Shown here piece by piece: positions 1 through 9,681 of a stretch of DNA of 64,000 bases (positions are counted from its first letter, which is position 1; every line of letters begins with the position of its first letter). The stretch is from the NCBI RefSeq assembly GCF_001659605.2, contig NC_035174.2, positions 23,820,027 through 23,884,026 on the forward strand, written 5' to 3'. The notes under the pieces were generated by a model. That model did not search any database, was not told the DNA's origin, and was given only the letters and a program-made list of their open reading frames with translations. Both the position numbers and the translations under genes were made by a program. This DNA is from Manihot esculenta. Lineage: Eukaryota; Streptophyta; Magnoliopsida; Malpighiales; Euphorbiaceae.

Positions 1-63
1 CAGTTGTAAAATTGTTGATAACTGAAAATGTTATTTTTGACCGGCTTCAACAATCGAACAGTA
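1..63 (+). repeat. End of A0 5' LTR
   Basis: The stretch matches the last 60 or so bases of the 3' LTR ending at 3962, including the shared GACCGGCTTC-type segment. It stops just before the primer-binding site. Only the tail is in the window. Confidence 0.85.
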
Positions 64-69
64 AAAAAT

Positions 70-87
70 TGGCGCCGTTGTCGGGGA
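70..87 (+). other. A0 primer-binding site (tRNA-Asp type)
   Basis: The sequence matches TGGCGCCGTTGCCGGGGA, the complement of the 3' end of plant tRNA-Asp, with one mismatch. It lies about 6 bases after the LTR end. This primer is usual for the Athila lineage. Confidence 0.88.
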
Positions 88-116
88 GTTGATTTAACTA
101 ATCTATCTTTTTCTTC

Positions 117-1354
117 ATGACCAGATCTAGACTCAAGGAAACTCTGCCTTACGATCCAGAAATTGAGCGCATACTCAAATGACTTGGGAAGCAAGTCACC
201 ACCGAATCTGCCTCTGAAGAGCCTGCCATCGCAGAATTGATTCATGGCTAAGGTAAGTACATCTATTCTCACTGCTCAGATTTCTGAACTAACTTCTGCT
301 GTAAAAAGTTGTGTCATAGGTCAAGCTCAACAACTCTAGCAATCTCGGCTATGTGGGATTTGCGCATATGTAGGACACCCAACTGATCAATGTCCTATAC
401 TTCATGAGGATGACCAGCAAGTACATGCATTTGAAGGATTCAATAGCCAGCCTAGACATGATCTATACTCTAACACATACAATCCAGGTTGGAGAGATCA
501 TCCGAACTTCAGTTATGCAAGGGCTAACAACTATCAAAATTATCAAAGAAATCAAGCCCAACCAGCACCTTCAAGTTCCAATACACACCTTAAGGAGATG
601 ATAAAGACATTGGCAAATTCTGTGCAAAGCCTCAAACAGCAGATGGATCAAATAACCACCTTAATAAGTGCAATCATGTTAAGAAGTGAGGAAGAGCTTC
701 AAGATGTAAAGGCTGATGATGGAAGTTCACAAGTACAAAAACAAGCTGCTGAAGAAAAACAACCAGAAAACTGTTTGTCTAAACAAACTGGTCAAATAGA
801 ACATGTTGATGGTTTAGATATCATTGATTGTTTGAGCCAAGAATATTTTTATATAAATCAAGATGATATGCTAAACAATGATTTTTGCAGGGAGGCTAGC
901 CAAAAAGATAAAGAAAACCAAAAAGAGCCAAAACTGAAAGCTAAAGTCTACAGCATTCAGCAGGTGGACTGTGACCAAATGCAGAAAGACAAAGGTCCAC
1001 CCGCACCTCTTCAGCTCAGCCCATAGACAAGCCATGGACCCACCCGTCCCACTTCAGAAAACGGAAGTCAAATCGCCCAAACCACCGGATAAGGTAAAAT
1101 TTGTTTTGCCCGAATTCAGTACTAAATTGCAGCCACCTATGGAGAACTATAAATTGGAGTTTGAAGTGCTGCCCAATCATCTAAAAAATACAAACATAAG
1201 GGCTAGAGGCACACCTCACCTGAAAGAGGAGAAGCTAATCATGTTACTTCATGAGTACATGAAAGAAATAGGATGGGTTATGACCAAAATAAAAGGTGTG
1301 CTACACTTTTTACTTAATTCAGTTGGGACCCTTTTTCCTCCCCCAATTACTTGA
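117..1354 (+). pseudogene. Athila gag-pol remnant
   Basis: An ATG at 117 opens a gag-like N-terminus (MTRSRLKETLPYDPE). The central gag domain is deleted near position 250. A zinc-knuckle-like CGICAYVGHPTDQC segment and an Asn/Gln-rich gag C-terminus follow (about 330-600). From 598 the frame resembles the gag-protease linker, then jumps past protease to a GLDIIDCLSQ segment (about 800) and to the RT N-terminal LPNHLK region (about 1170). Coding similarity ends near 1300. Stops and frame changes break it several times. Compared with the 1002-codon Athila frame at 22012-25020 it lacks protease, the RT catalytic core and RNase H. It also lacks the RPPN-rich linker of that copy. Confidence 0.8.
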
Positions 1355-2431
1355 GCCTTGATCAAATAGAGAAGGTCCAGCCCGTGACCTTAAATCAGGG
1401 CGCTACTGGGAGGCAACCCAGCGAAGACAACTTGTCTAATGGATCACACCTCACAACCACTCTAGGGGAGTACTTAGTTTCCTTTGAACTTTAATTTTTC
1501 CAATACATTGAGGATAATGCATGAATTAGGTGTGGGGCTGCATATCTCTGAAATTTTATTTTTAGTCCATTTTTGCTTTAATTTTTAGTCTGAATAGCCA
1601 CAGTTTGATTTTTTTTTTATTTTTGCTTTCAATACACACACATGTAGCCACAGTTTTTTTCCTTTTTTCTGTTTTGACATGCTTTACTCAAACACATAGG
1701 CTATGTTGGATGAGCTTTCTTTCCATGACCCTATTGATGTGATGACTCTTTAAACCTAAGTTGAATCAATTGCAGTGAGTTGTATTTATTTTTGGAAATT
1801 TCCTTCTGAATTGAATCTTTGAGCTTGCCTTGGTGAAAAATATATATTACTCATTAGAGAGAATAAATTGAAAGATGTGTGAATAACTGAACATGGCTTA
1901 TTTTAGCAATTGGTGTTGATTTGCCCAATTCATTGAGAAAGAAATTCAGCAAAGGCAAGGACTTCAAAAGCACAAATGAAAAACTGTTCCAATGGTCAAA
2001 AGACTATGAACAGAGCTAGTAGCCACTTGAACAGGTGACCAACTGAGTAACTGGGGGTGAGTATCACAAATATGTACATTCACGTCAAAAGGTTGGTGAC
2101 TTTTTCAAGTAAGATTAAAGTGCAAAAGGCTGAATAATGTGCTTCAAGGTAAGGGCAAATCACTCTGAAAGCTAAAAAAAGTCTTAATTGAACAAGAACA
2201 TGTGCATGTATAATCTCTCTCTTGAGCAAAACAAATACTAGCCATGGTAGGTAAAGGGAGACAAGGAAAGAAGGTGAGTAACCTGGGTGCATACATTCTT
2301 CACTGCAATGCTTCAAAGTAGGGATCTAGAGAAAGAGCTTAAGTGGAAATAAAGGATCAAGTAGCAAAGAGAGCTTATTTGACTAAGTTTATTTGCTTGA
2401 GGACAAGCAAAGGGCTAGGTGTGAGAGTATT
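1355..2431 (+). other. A0 non-coding 3' internal region ending in polypurine tract
   Basis: No credible reading frame is present; in many Athila elements an env-like gene would sit here. The stretch around 1680-2400 is clearly related to the non-coding regions at 13363-14355 and 33324-34292 (minus strand), so it is a conserved non-coding part of this Athila group. The last bases before the LTR, a purine-rich run ending at 2431, are the expected polypurine tract. Confidence 0.7.
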
Positions 2432-3004
2432 TGATCAGTCCAAATTTAGACCATTTTATCATGATGTTATAGGTGTTAATTTACACTTTTTCTGCCTAAT
2501 TTTGTTATTTTGATCTTATTTTACAGAAAATGGTGTAAAGAGATAATTTGGAGAAAATGCCCTTAAAACTGCCTAAAATGGAACAAAGGAGAGCAAGCAT
2601 GCCAAGTTGCAACTGTAGAGGAGATAAACAAGGAAAGTAATTTGAAATTCAAATTTCAAATCTCCAAGAGCATTCAAAATTCAGCTTATTAAGGAAAGTA
2701 CAAATAAAGAAAGTGCAGTCAGCAAAGCAATTTGAAATTCAAATTTCAAATCTTCAAGAATCCCTTTCCTTGTTGAGGAAGCCAAATCTCAAGAAGATAC
2801 ACATTCAAAATTTGAAATTTAAAATTCAGCTTGTTAAGGAAGCCAAAGAAGACATACTTGCCCCCCAAGTCTTGCACATTCAAAATTCAAAATTCAAAAG
2901 GAGGCTCCACCTCATTAATGTACACTTGGGCAGCAAGGGCAGCAACTTGGGTAGCAAGGAAGACCAACTTGGACAGAAAGGAGACCTAGGGCAACACTTT
3001 CAAC

Positions 3005-3012
3005 TATAAAAA
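3005..3012 (+). promoter_or_regulatory. TATA box of A0 LTR
   Basis: A TATAAAAA match lies about 570 bases into the LTR. The related LTRs have TATTTAAAG at the equivalent place (for example about 35763). It is the likely core promoter of the element. Confidence 0.55.
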
Positions 3013-3120
3013 GACACATAAGGAGCCTCCCCATGCTTTTTCTACTCTCCCTTGGACACACATACGGGATTGCAAGTGGCCACATCTCTTCTTCATCTCT
3101 TTCTTTAGTTTTGGTTTTTG

Positions 3121-3142
3121 TTTCAGCCATGAGTGGCTGAAA
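3121..3142 (+). repeat. Conserved stem-loop in Athila LTR
   Basis: A perfect 9-bp inverted repeat, TTTCAGCCA and TGGCTGAAA, surrounds a 4-base loop. The same hairpin recurs in A1 (about 12364), A2 (about 32574) and A3 (about 35898), although the surrounding LTR sequence has diverged. Confidence 0.75.
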
Positions 3143-3962
3143 ACTTTATTTCTAGTTGAAGACTGGTTGATACTTTAGTTGTTTTATGGATTGGGAGATC
3201 TGAACACACATTGTTTATCTTTTGTTTTTTCAATATTCATGCAATCTCATGTTTAATTCCATTGTTGCTTTGTTATTTTGATCAATATGGCCAATTGATT
3301 CTTGATTGTAAGGTAATAAATTGTTAGTTTTGATAGTTTTAAGTCCGTAATTGCTTGGATTGTTCAAACATAAGTAACTCTTGGTGTAAAAACTAAGAAA
3401 ATTGCATGATCTAGCGATATCACCATGCGTTTGGGTAGCTAGAATTAGGTCTCTCTATTTCTTAATTCAATTGATAGTTGTTAGATGCCTAAGGCCCAAG
3501 GACGTTCCTTGACAACTTGTTGATTAGTGATTGGTTAGAGAACGTTCCTTAATTAATTTATGCTTAAGGAGAGATATAGTGGTGAGAAGCGTCTTCCATC
3601 TCCATAACTAATTTCTTGAATCAAACAAAGGAACCTAAGTTTCAATGATCAATTCCAACAATTGGAGTGGATCCAATTTTTCAACTAGAGCTTTTCTCAT
3701 AATTGAATCTCTTTATTTTTATTATTCGCTTACTTTATTGCTTTCATCATTAGTTTAATTGAATCAATCTCAAACACCCCCTTTTTTACTTTACTTGCAA
3801 TTTATTTTTATTTTACTTTCAGTTTGTTTTCTTGGCCTTGATAAGAAAGATAAGTAAGTATGAATTCCCTGTGGATTCGATCCTTTCACCACTATCTGCA
3901 GTTGTAAAATTGTTGTTAACTGAAAATGTTATTTTTAACCGGCTTCGACAACCGCATAGTCA

Positions 3963-4679
3963 CTTGGGCATCTTATTAATCAAAAGTGCCCTGAGGCCCA
4001 CAGATCGATGTCATCTGAATGAGTTCGAGTTAGACGATCTTTTTGATAATGTCATGCACTTTGCCTTGGAGAGTGCCCTTTGTGCCTATGTGGCCAAAGA
4101 GCACCACAAAGCCCTTAGGTGAGAATTTGGTACTCAGAAGACGGACAGAAGGCTTTAGGTCAAAGAGTACTCAAGGTTAAAGGCTTGGGTTGATGAAGTT
4201 GAGGGCACTATGATGGAGACCCTGGAGTCACTAGATAAGCTCTAGGCTGAGCTCAATGAGGCCAAAGCTTTCAAGATAGTTCTTGAGACTCGGGCAAAAA
4301 CTATTGAGGATCAGGTGGGCCTGTTGCATCGCTAAGTCTTGGAGCTACATACTTAAGCTAAGGAGGCCTGGACTACTTCAACCAGGATTATTGAGCTTTA
4401 GGTGGAGTTGCAAGAGACAGTGGCTCAAGGTGGGGAGATGTTCGTTCAAGGATAACACTCAATAAAGAAGGAGTTGGTGAAATGGTTTCCTTTTAAGGAC
4501 TTCTCTTAGATAAAAGATATCTTTCCTGAGGAGGTGGGAGATGAACTTGAAGAGGGGGAGGGGCGAGCCAAGAACAGCTCCCATGATCGAGTCTCTATAA
4601 ATAACATGATAGATATAGAAAATAATGATGTAACAAAGACTCGGGCGAAGGACCTTGAAAATATTCCTCCCCCTATGTA
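3963..4679 (+). pseudogene. Decayed plus-strand reading frame beside Tat-like gag
   Basis: Directly after the A0 LTR a reading frame broken by several TAG/TAA stops can be followed to a terminal stop near 4679. It has charged, helical-looking segments rich in Glu, Leu and Lys (about 4150-4450, possible coiled coil) and an acidic tail (FPEEVGDELEEGEG near 4525). I do not recognise the family. It points opposite to the gag remnant at 5520-7406. Tat-lineage elements are known to carry extra open reading frames, some antisense, so an antisense accessory frame of the same element is plausible. That link is inference. Confidence 0.45.
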
Positions 4680-5519
4680 ATCTTTTATACCTTTAATAAA
4701 AATATTTTCTCATATCTTGTTATTATTTTCTCTGAGCATCTACATGCCCTATACTCGTTCACAACCTTTATCCAAGACTTAACAAATTTCTTAAAAATTG
4801 CTAAGGGTTAACACCCATCCACTATAGTGGTAATAGTTTGAAAAACTTTAAATAGTGGGAATAACACCTGGATATATGACCTAGCGAATGCCTACCTCGG
4901 GTTTGGAATATCTTATAGGATTTCTTGTAACCTTGAGGCTAGTACTTACTTGTGATCACCCGTGACTTGGCCTCGCAGAACCTGTCTTGTGGCCTTGTTT
5001 AGTGGGACCAACGCCTGAATGGTCTAGCAGAGTCCGCTTTGTGGCCTTATTTAGTGGGATCAACGCCCGAATGGTCTGGCGAAACCCGCCTTATAACCTG
5101 GTTTAGTGGGATCAATACTCGAATGGTCTGGCGGAACCCGCTTTGTGATCTGGCCTGGTGGAACCCGCTTTGTGGCCTCTTCTTATCTCCTTAATCTCTT
5201 TCATTTTTGAAGAAGGCAATTCCATCATTCCTTATCACTGAAGAACACAACATATGAAAATACCTCATTAACTTTACTATTGATAAAATTTCCTTATGTG
5301 ATAAATATACCGGGAGTAGAGAATCACTCGACCTTCCAGTTTGGCTGACTTATGAGATTTATGGGCAAATGATCTTCGAAACTTTAAAAGGTCTTTTTTA
5401 TTTCTCGCCCAACTTACCGTAATTACATCTATTAGCCTGCTTACTTTCCTTAACCATCCCTAGGTCCTTCCGTTATTATGTGTATTACTCCTACAGTTTC
5501 TAGATCAGGTGTGGTTTCA
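4680..5519. other. Non-coding stretch with a minisatellite
   Basis: No gene is supported here. An A/T-rich part (4690-4950) is followed by a 52-bp-period tandem repeat (4990-5178) and then unremarkable sequence up to the end of the gag remnant. It could be LTR or untranslated sequence of the Tat-like element, but no LTR ends were found. Confidence 0.5.
4990..5178. repeat. 52-bp tandem repeat, about 3.5 copies
   Basis: Units start near 4990, 5042 and 5094, with a shortened fourth. Each contains TTTAGTGGGA, then GAATGGTCTGGC, then GGAACCCGCTTTG. Copies differ by several substitutions, so the array is not recent. Confidence 0.75.
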
Positions 5520-7406
5520 GAGTTGTTTCCTCGGCCTTAGGTCTCCTCTCTTCCCTGCCCCTCTTGTTGAACTGCCAAAGAGTGTCTTCCCTTATTAGCC
5601 TTTTAATCTTATCCTTCAGTTGCTGACATTCTTCCGTTGTATGCCTATGATATTCGTGGAAACTGCAGTACTTAGTCCTATCTCGTTTTTCTTCTTTCTC
5701 GGGGTTTAGCTTGGGTGGCCATATTATTTTCTTGTCATTCTTCTTGATCTACATTAAAATACGAGTCTGCGAGTCATTCAGCGGAGTATAATGCTTCTTT
5801 GATCATCCCTTCTTCGAGAGATGTGATAACTCATGTGATCTCCTTCATGTCCTCACCTATTGGGCTTTTGACTCTGTTTTTGGTTCGCCCTCTTGTCCTC
5901 TTTTAATGCTTAAACTTTTTCATCTAGCCTGATATACTTTTGACTTTTGTCTATCAATTGTTGATACATCGTGGCTGGGCTTTTAATTAAAGGATCCATG
6001 AACTTGACGTTTCTCATTCTTTTCTTCAATGCTTCGCATGCTATCTCATGATTTAGTTCTTCCACCTATATAGCTTCAACATTGAACAATGAGATAAAAC
6101 TCTTCAAAGTCTCGCCCTCTCTTGTTGGATCTTTCACAAGTCAGATGAGAGATTTTTAGGAGGTATACACATAATAAATATGGATTTAAGTAACATAGTA
6201 AATTGTGTAAAGATTTGGATCAAACCTGGGCTCAGATATTGGTACCATTTTTGAGCCAAATTTATGAGTGTTGATGAAAACACTTGGCATAATACAAAGT
6301 CGTTGACATCCAAAAGCTGTATGGTCATCCTAAAGATTGCCAAATGACTGTATAAGGCTTCTTTGATCATCCCTTCTTCGGGAGATGGGATAACTCATGT
6401 GATCTCCTTCATGTCCTCACCTATTGGGCTTTTGACTCTGCTTTTGGTTCACCCTCTTGTCCTCTTTTAATGCTTAAACTTTTTCATCTAGCTTGATATA
6501 CTTCTGACATTTGTCTATCAATTGTTGATACGTCGTGGCTGGGCTTTTAATTAAAGAATCCATGAACTTGACGTTTCTCGTTCCTTTCTTCAATGCTTCG
6601 CATGCTATCTCATGATTTAGTTCTTCCACCTATATAGCTTCAACATTAAACCATGAGATAAAACTCTTCAAAGTCTCGCCCTCTCTTAGTGGATCTTTCG
6701 CAAGTCAGATGAGAGTTTTTTAGGAGGTATACACATAATAAATATGGATTTAAGTAACATAGCAAATTGTGTAAATATTTGGATCAAACCTGGGCTCAGA
6801 TGTTGGTACCATTTCTGATCCAAACCTATGAGTGTTGATGAAAACACTTGGCATAATACAAAGTCGTTGACATCCAAAAGCTGTATGGTCGTCCTAAAGA
6901 TTACCAGATGACTTATGGAATTTATTATTTTGTCATATTTGTCCAAGCTAGGCAGCTTGAACCTGTTTGGGAAGGTTTTCGCTAAGATCTTTTCTGAAAG
7001 AGGCGAGACACCATCTAAGCCGAAATCTTCATCTTGTTCCTTTTGGTACTTTTGTAGAGCCCATACTAGCTTTCAATTGATACTTTTCGGAGCTTCATCT
7101 GATTCATCTTCGAACTCAACTTTTCCTTTAGGCCATCTTTTGACCGCTTTTGTTCGAGCCTTAGGGTGTCTACTGAGTCTTCCTCCTTTATTTCAGGGGC
7201 CATGTGCGATGCCTCCTTCCGAGCCTTGTACTACCCATAGTAGCCTGCAACTTTTGGATGTACTAGAACATCTGCTCATTATTTAAATTATTGAGGTCCA
7301 CTTCATTGATCATTTGGGGCACATTTTTTCCATTGTCCAAGGTGGAAGAAACAATGACACTCTCGTGAGTGGTGATATTAGCAGCAGCTCGTGAACTTTT
7401 GGCCAT
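5520..7406 (-). pseudogene. Tat-lineage-like gag remnant
   Basis: Read on the minus strand, the frame starts at an ATG at 7406 (MAKSSRAAANITT). It runs through a retrotransposon gag domain (about 6900-6100: HLVIFRTTIQLLDVND, then QKWYQHLSPGLIQ) and ends with a zinc-binding-like KYCSFHEYHRHTTEEC and DKIKRLIRED near 5583-5680. This C-terminal signature is typical of Tat-clade gag. The frame has many stops and a 564-bp tandem duplication. No protease, RT or integrase follows, so the rest of the element is lost. It is interrupted upstream by the Tekay LTR at 7434. Confidence 0.7.
5793..6914. repeat. Direct tandem duplication of 564 bp inside gag
   Basis: Positions 5793-6356 and 6357-6914 are two adjacent copies of the same gag segment. 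In the last 215 bases I count about a dozen differences, so identity is roughly 94-95 per cent. The duplication is therefore older than most neighbouring insertions. Confidence 0.85.
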
Positions 7407-8020
7407 TTTCAAAGTGGAAGTAGAGAGAGATATTGTAACAGCCCGGAAACCGAACTGCTACCGGCACTAGGATCCAGATCGACTTAAGGTTGCCGGGACC
7501 CGTAGTCAGCCTGCTACACTGTCTGTGTACCTGTGAAATCCCATACATGATCATACATTTTCTGTCAAACCATTAAACCTTTTCTTTTCTCCAGGGCTTA
7601 ACCTATGCATGCACTATTTCTGTTTTCTCTTATCCTTCTCTAAGCGGATAAACTCATAATGTTAAGCCTGGTTTTCTCATATACATCAACAATAAAAGAA
7701 AACATACATTAAACTGATCATGTGTCTACAACAAGGGATTACAACTTTTATAAGTCAAGCACAAATCTACACACTATACACTATCTCTTTACATGTACAT
7801 GTCCACACTAGCTATTACATAACTCTTCTTCTTCCATACCCTGCTGGACTCCTTCTGGACTCTGAACCTGCAAACCTGGGGGATAGGGGAGAGGGATGAG
7901 CTCTACAAGCCCAATGAGCAGAATTATAAACCATAATTTGAAAACATGATCTCATGGAATGCATTACATCACATCATCTCAGGGATAGACATGACCACCA
8001 AAAATCCCAATGTAAGGATG

Positions 8021-8172
8021 TCTGGCCTAGCCAGGTCTTACAACCTCAGTCTGCCTGGCCCGGCCAGGTCTTACAAACTCTGCCTGCCTGGCCCAGCCAG
8101 GTCTTACTATCTCTGCTGCCTGGCCTAGCCAGGTCTTACCTACAGATGGCTGCCTGGCCCGGCCAGGTCTTA
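8021..8172. repeat. Hairpin minisatellite in T0 LTR
   Basis: Five units each contain CCTGGC-CYG-GCCAGG, a near-perfect 6-bp-stem hairpin, followed by TCTTAC or TCTTAT. The array sits about 590-740 bases from the LTR 3' end, as do the unrelated arrays of the other Tekay LTRs. Confidence 0.85.
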
Positions 8173-9325
8173 TAACAGAGCTTGGGCTATTGGAGTCGCC
8201 TTGGTCTATCCACAGCCTCATGTTCATCGTATTATGCAATGCGTCATATTCGTGAAACTAATGCAATCATCCTACTATAATCATTATGATGCATGAAACA
8301 TGCTCAAAGCAGTTTAGTTCGGAAAAGAGAAGTTCCACTCACCTCTGGCTGACTCTATACTAACTCTGCAGGTTCTGAAGCAGTGCTCACTGCTGATCTC
8401 TGGGGTTCCTCTGGTCCGTACCTACACAGGTGGACTCAAATGAGGGACCAAACGACCTCAAGAACATCTCTAAGAAACTCCCCAAAAACCCTCTAAAAGA
8501 TCCCCAAACAATCACATCAAACATGCAAAAGAAAGCTGGACAGGGCACTTTCGGCAGCAGGTTCGGCGGCCGAAACCCCTCTCCAGAGACGAAACTCATG
8601 CATGTTCGGCGGCACCTTCGGCGGCCGAAAGTCTCGTCCAGAGACGAAACTCACACACTTTCGGCGGTCGAACTTCCTCTTTCGGCGGCCGAAAGTCCCT
8701 TTCTAATCCGAAAGCCTAGCTTTTGGGGGCAAGCTTTGGCAGCCGAAACTGCCTCCACAAGGGGTTCGGCGGCCGAACCTTCCTTCGGCGGCCGAACCTG
8801 GTTTTGCCCGTTGGACAGAACCCTGCTCTGTTTCATGCAAACTTTCCCCCAAACTTATCCAACATGCATATCAACTAGTCCCAACTAGCATATACCATCA
8901 AACATGCATAAAAGGGCCTAAAACTAACTTATAACCCCAAGAAACATATCAAACAACACTTAAATATGCTTGAACACAAAATCATGCAAAACCTCAACTA
9001 AAACCCTATTCTTGCATACTAACCATACAACTCCCATAAAACCTTCAAAAATCATCAAAGAAACTGAAGATCATCACTCACCTCTTGAAGATCTCAAAGA
9101 TAAGTGAGTCTAACGTGGAGATATGGAGAAATCTCCTCACAACTCTCCAAACTTCAAAACTTAGTTCTGTTGCTCACAACCTTCAAAACCTTCAAAAATA
9201 CATCAAAACTCTTCAAAACCTTACAAGATTTGAGCAAGATCATGAAAGTCAACTAGGGAGGGTGTTGGACTCACCTCTGGCTGAAGATGGAAGCAAAATA
9301 TCATCCTTCCACCGACTTGGCGCCC

Positions 9326-9332
9326 TTTTATA
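9326..9332 (-). promoter_or_regulatory. TATA box of T0 LTR
   Basis: TATAAAA reads on the minus strand, 58 bases upstream of a GTGAGT donor-like site. T1, T2, T3 and T4 show the same arrangement. Confidence 0.7.
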
Positions 9333-9681
9333 GGTGGCTGGCCAGACCACCTTCGGGCCAAACGTGAATCCGAAACCATGCAAGGTTCGGCGACCGAAAG
9401 TCACCTTCGGCGGCCGAACTTGCCATTTTCTCCCTTGGCTCTTTTCTTTCAAAAACTCATTTTCCTTTATACTTAAAACCTTAACACAAGTCAAAATACC
9501 TTAGAAAACATATGTATTACCCTTCTCGAGGGTTCCGACACCCGAGATTCCACCGGACTACAGGAATTCCGATGCCGGACTCGAGCCGGGTATTACATTC
9601 TCCCCCCTTAAGAACATTCATCCCCGAATGTTCCTCAAACAACTAAACACATAAACACATAGAAAAGGGGAAAAACGAACC

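Larger units (their letters stand above)
1..3962 (+). mobile_element. A0: internally deleted Athila-lineage Ty3/gypsy element
   Basis: The element runs from the tail of a 5' LTR at the window edge, through a tRNA-Asp primer site, broken gag and pol scraps and about 1.1 kb of non-coding sequence, to a complete 3' LTR. Only about 2.4 kb lies between the LTRs, so most of gag, all of protease and nearly all of RT, RNase H and integrase are gone. Lineage is assigned from the primer site and from similarity of the protein scraps to the better preserved Athila copies at 14356-17468 and 22012-25020. It cannot mobilise itself. The left target duplication lies outside the window, so insertion flanks cannot be checked. 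Confidence 0.9.
2432..3962 (+). repeat. A0 3' LTR (Athila)
   Basis: It begins TGATCAG and ends with the same tail as the LTR fragment at 1-63 (terminal CA after a GACCGGCTTC-type segment), about 1.53 kb. It carries a TATA box at 3005-3012 and a stem-loop at 3121-3142. Its U3 contains several AT-rich inverted repeats of the AAATTTGAAATT type (about 2640-2900). The GC-rich TTCGGCGGCCGAA arrays of the A1 and A3 LTRs are absent here. Confidence 0.88.
7434..9597 (-). repeat. T0 3' LTR (Tekay)
   Basis: Its ends read TGTAACAGCCCGG and GGGTATTACA on the plus strand, so the LTR itself is TGTAATACCC...GTTACA on the minus strand, about 2.16 kb. It carries a TATA box (9332-9326), TTCGGCGGCCGAA-type arrays at 9375-9420 and 8555-8800, a palindromic minisatellite at 8021-8172 and the splice-like sites shared with the other Tekay LTRs. 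Confidence 0.9.

Noticed and set aside
70..87. Possible tRNA gene fragment
   Set aside because: Only the primer-site complement of a tRNA 3' end is present; there is no cloverleaf and no promoter boxes.
2713..3009. 98-codon frame in the A0 LTR
   Set aside because: It lies wholly in LTR U3 over AT-rich inverted repeats and does not match the other Athila LTRs as protein.
3121..3142. Rho-independent terminator
   Set aside because: The hairpin lacks a T-run in a bacterial context and the DNA is plant; it is a conserved LTR element instead.
6915..7286. 123-codon plus-strand frame
   Set aside because: It is the complement of the Tat-like gag N-terminus, which reads better on the minus strand.
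8430..8888. Open frame with Arg/Pro-rich and Ser-Ala-Ala-Glu repeats
   Set aside because: It is a translation of the GC-rich palindrome array in the T0 LTR. Similar frames appear on both strands of every such array, so it is not a gene.
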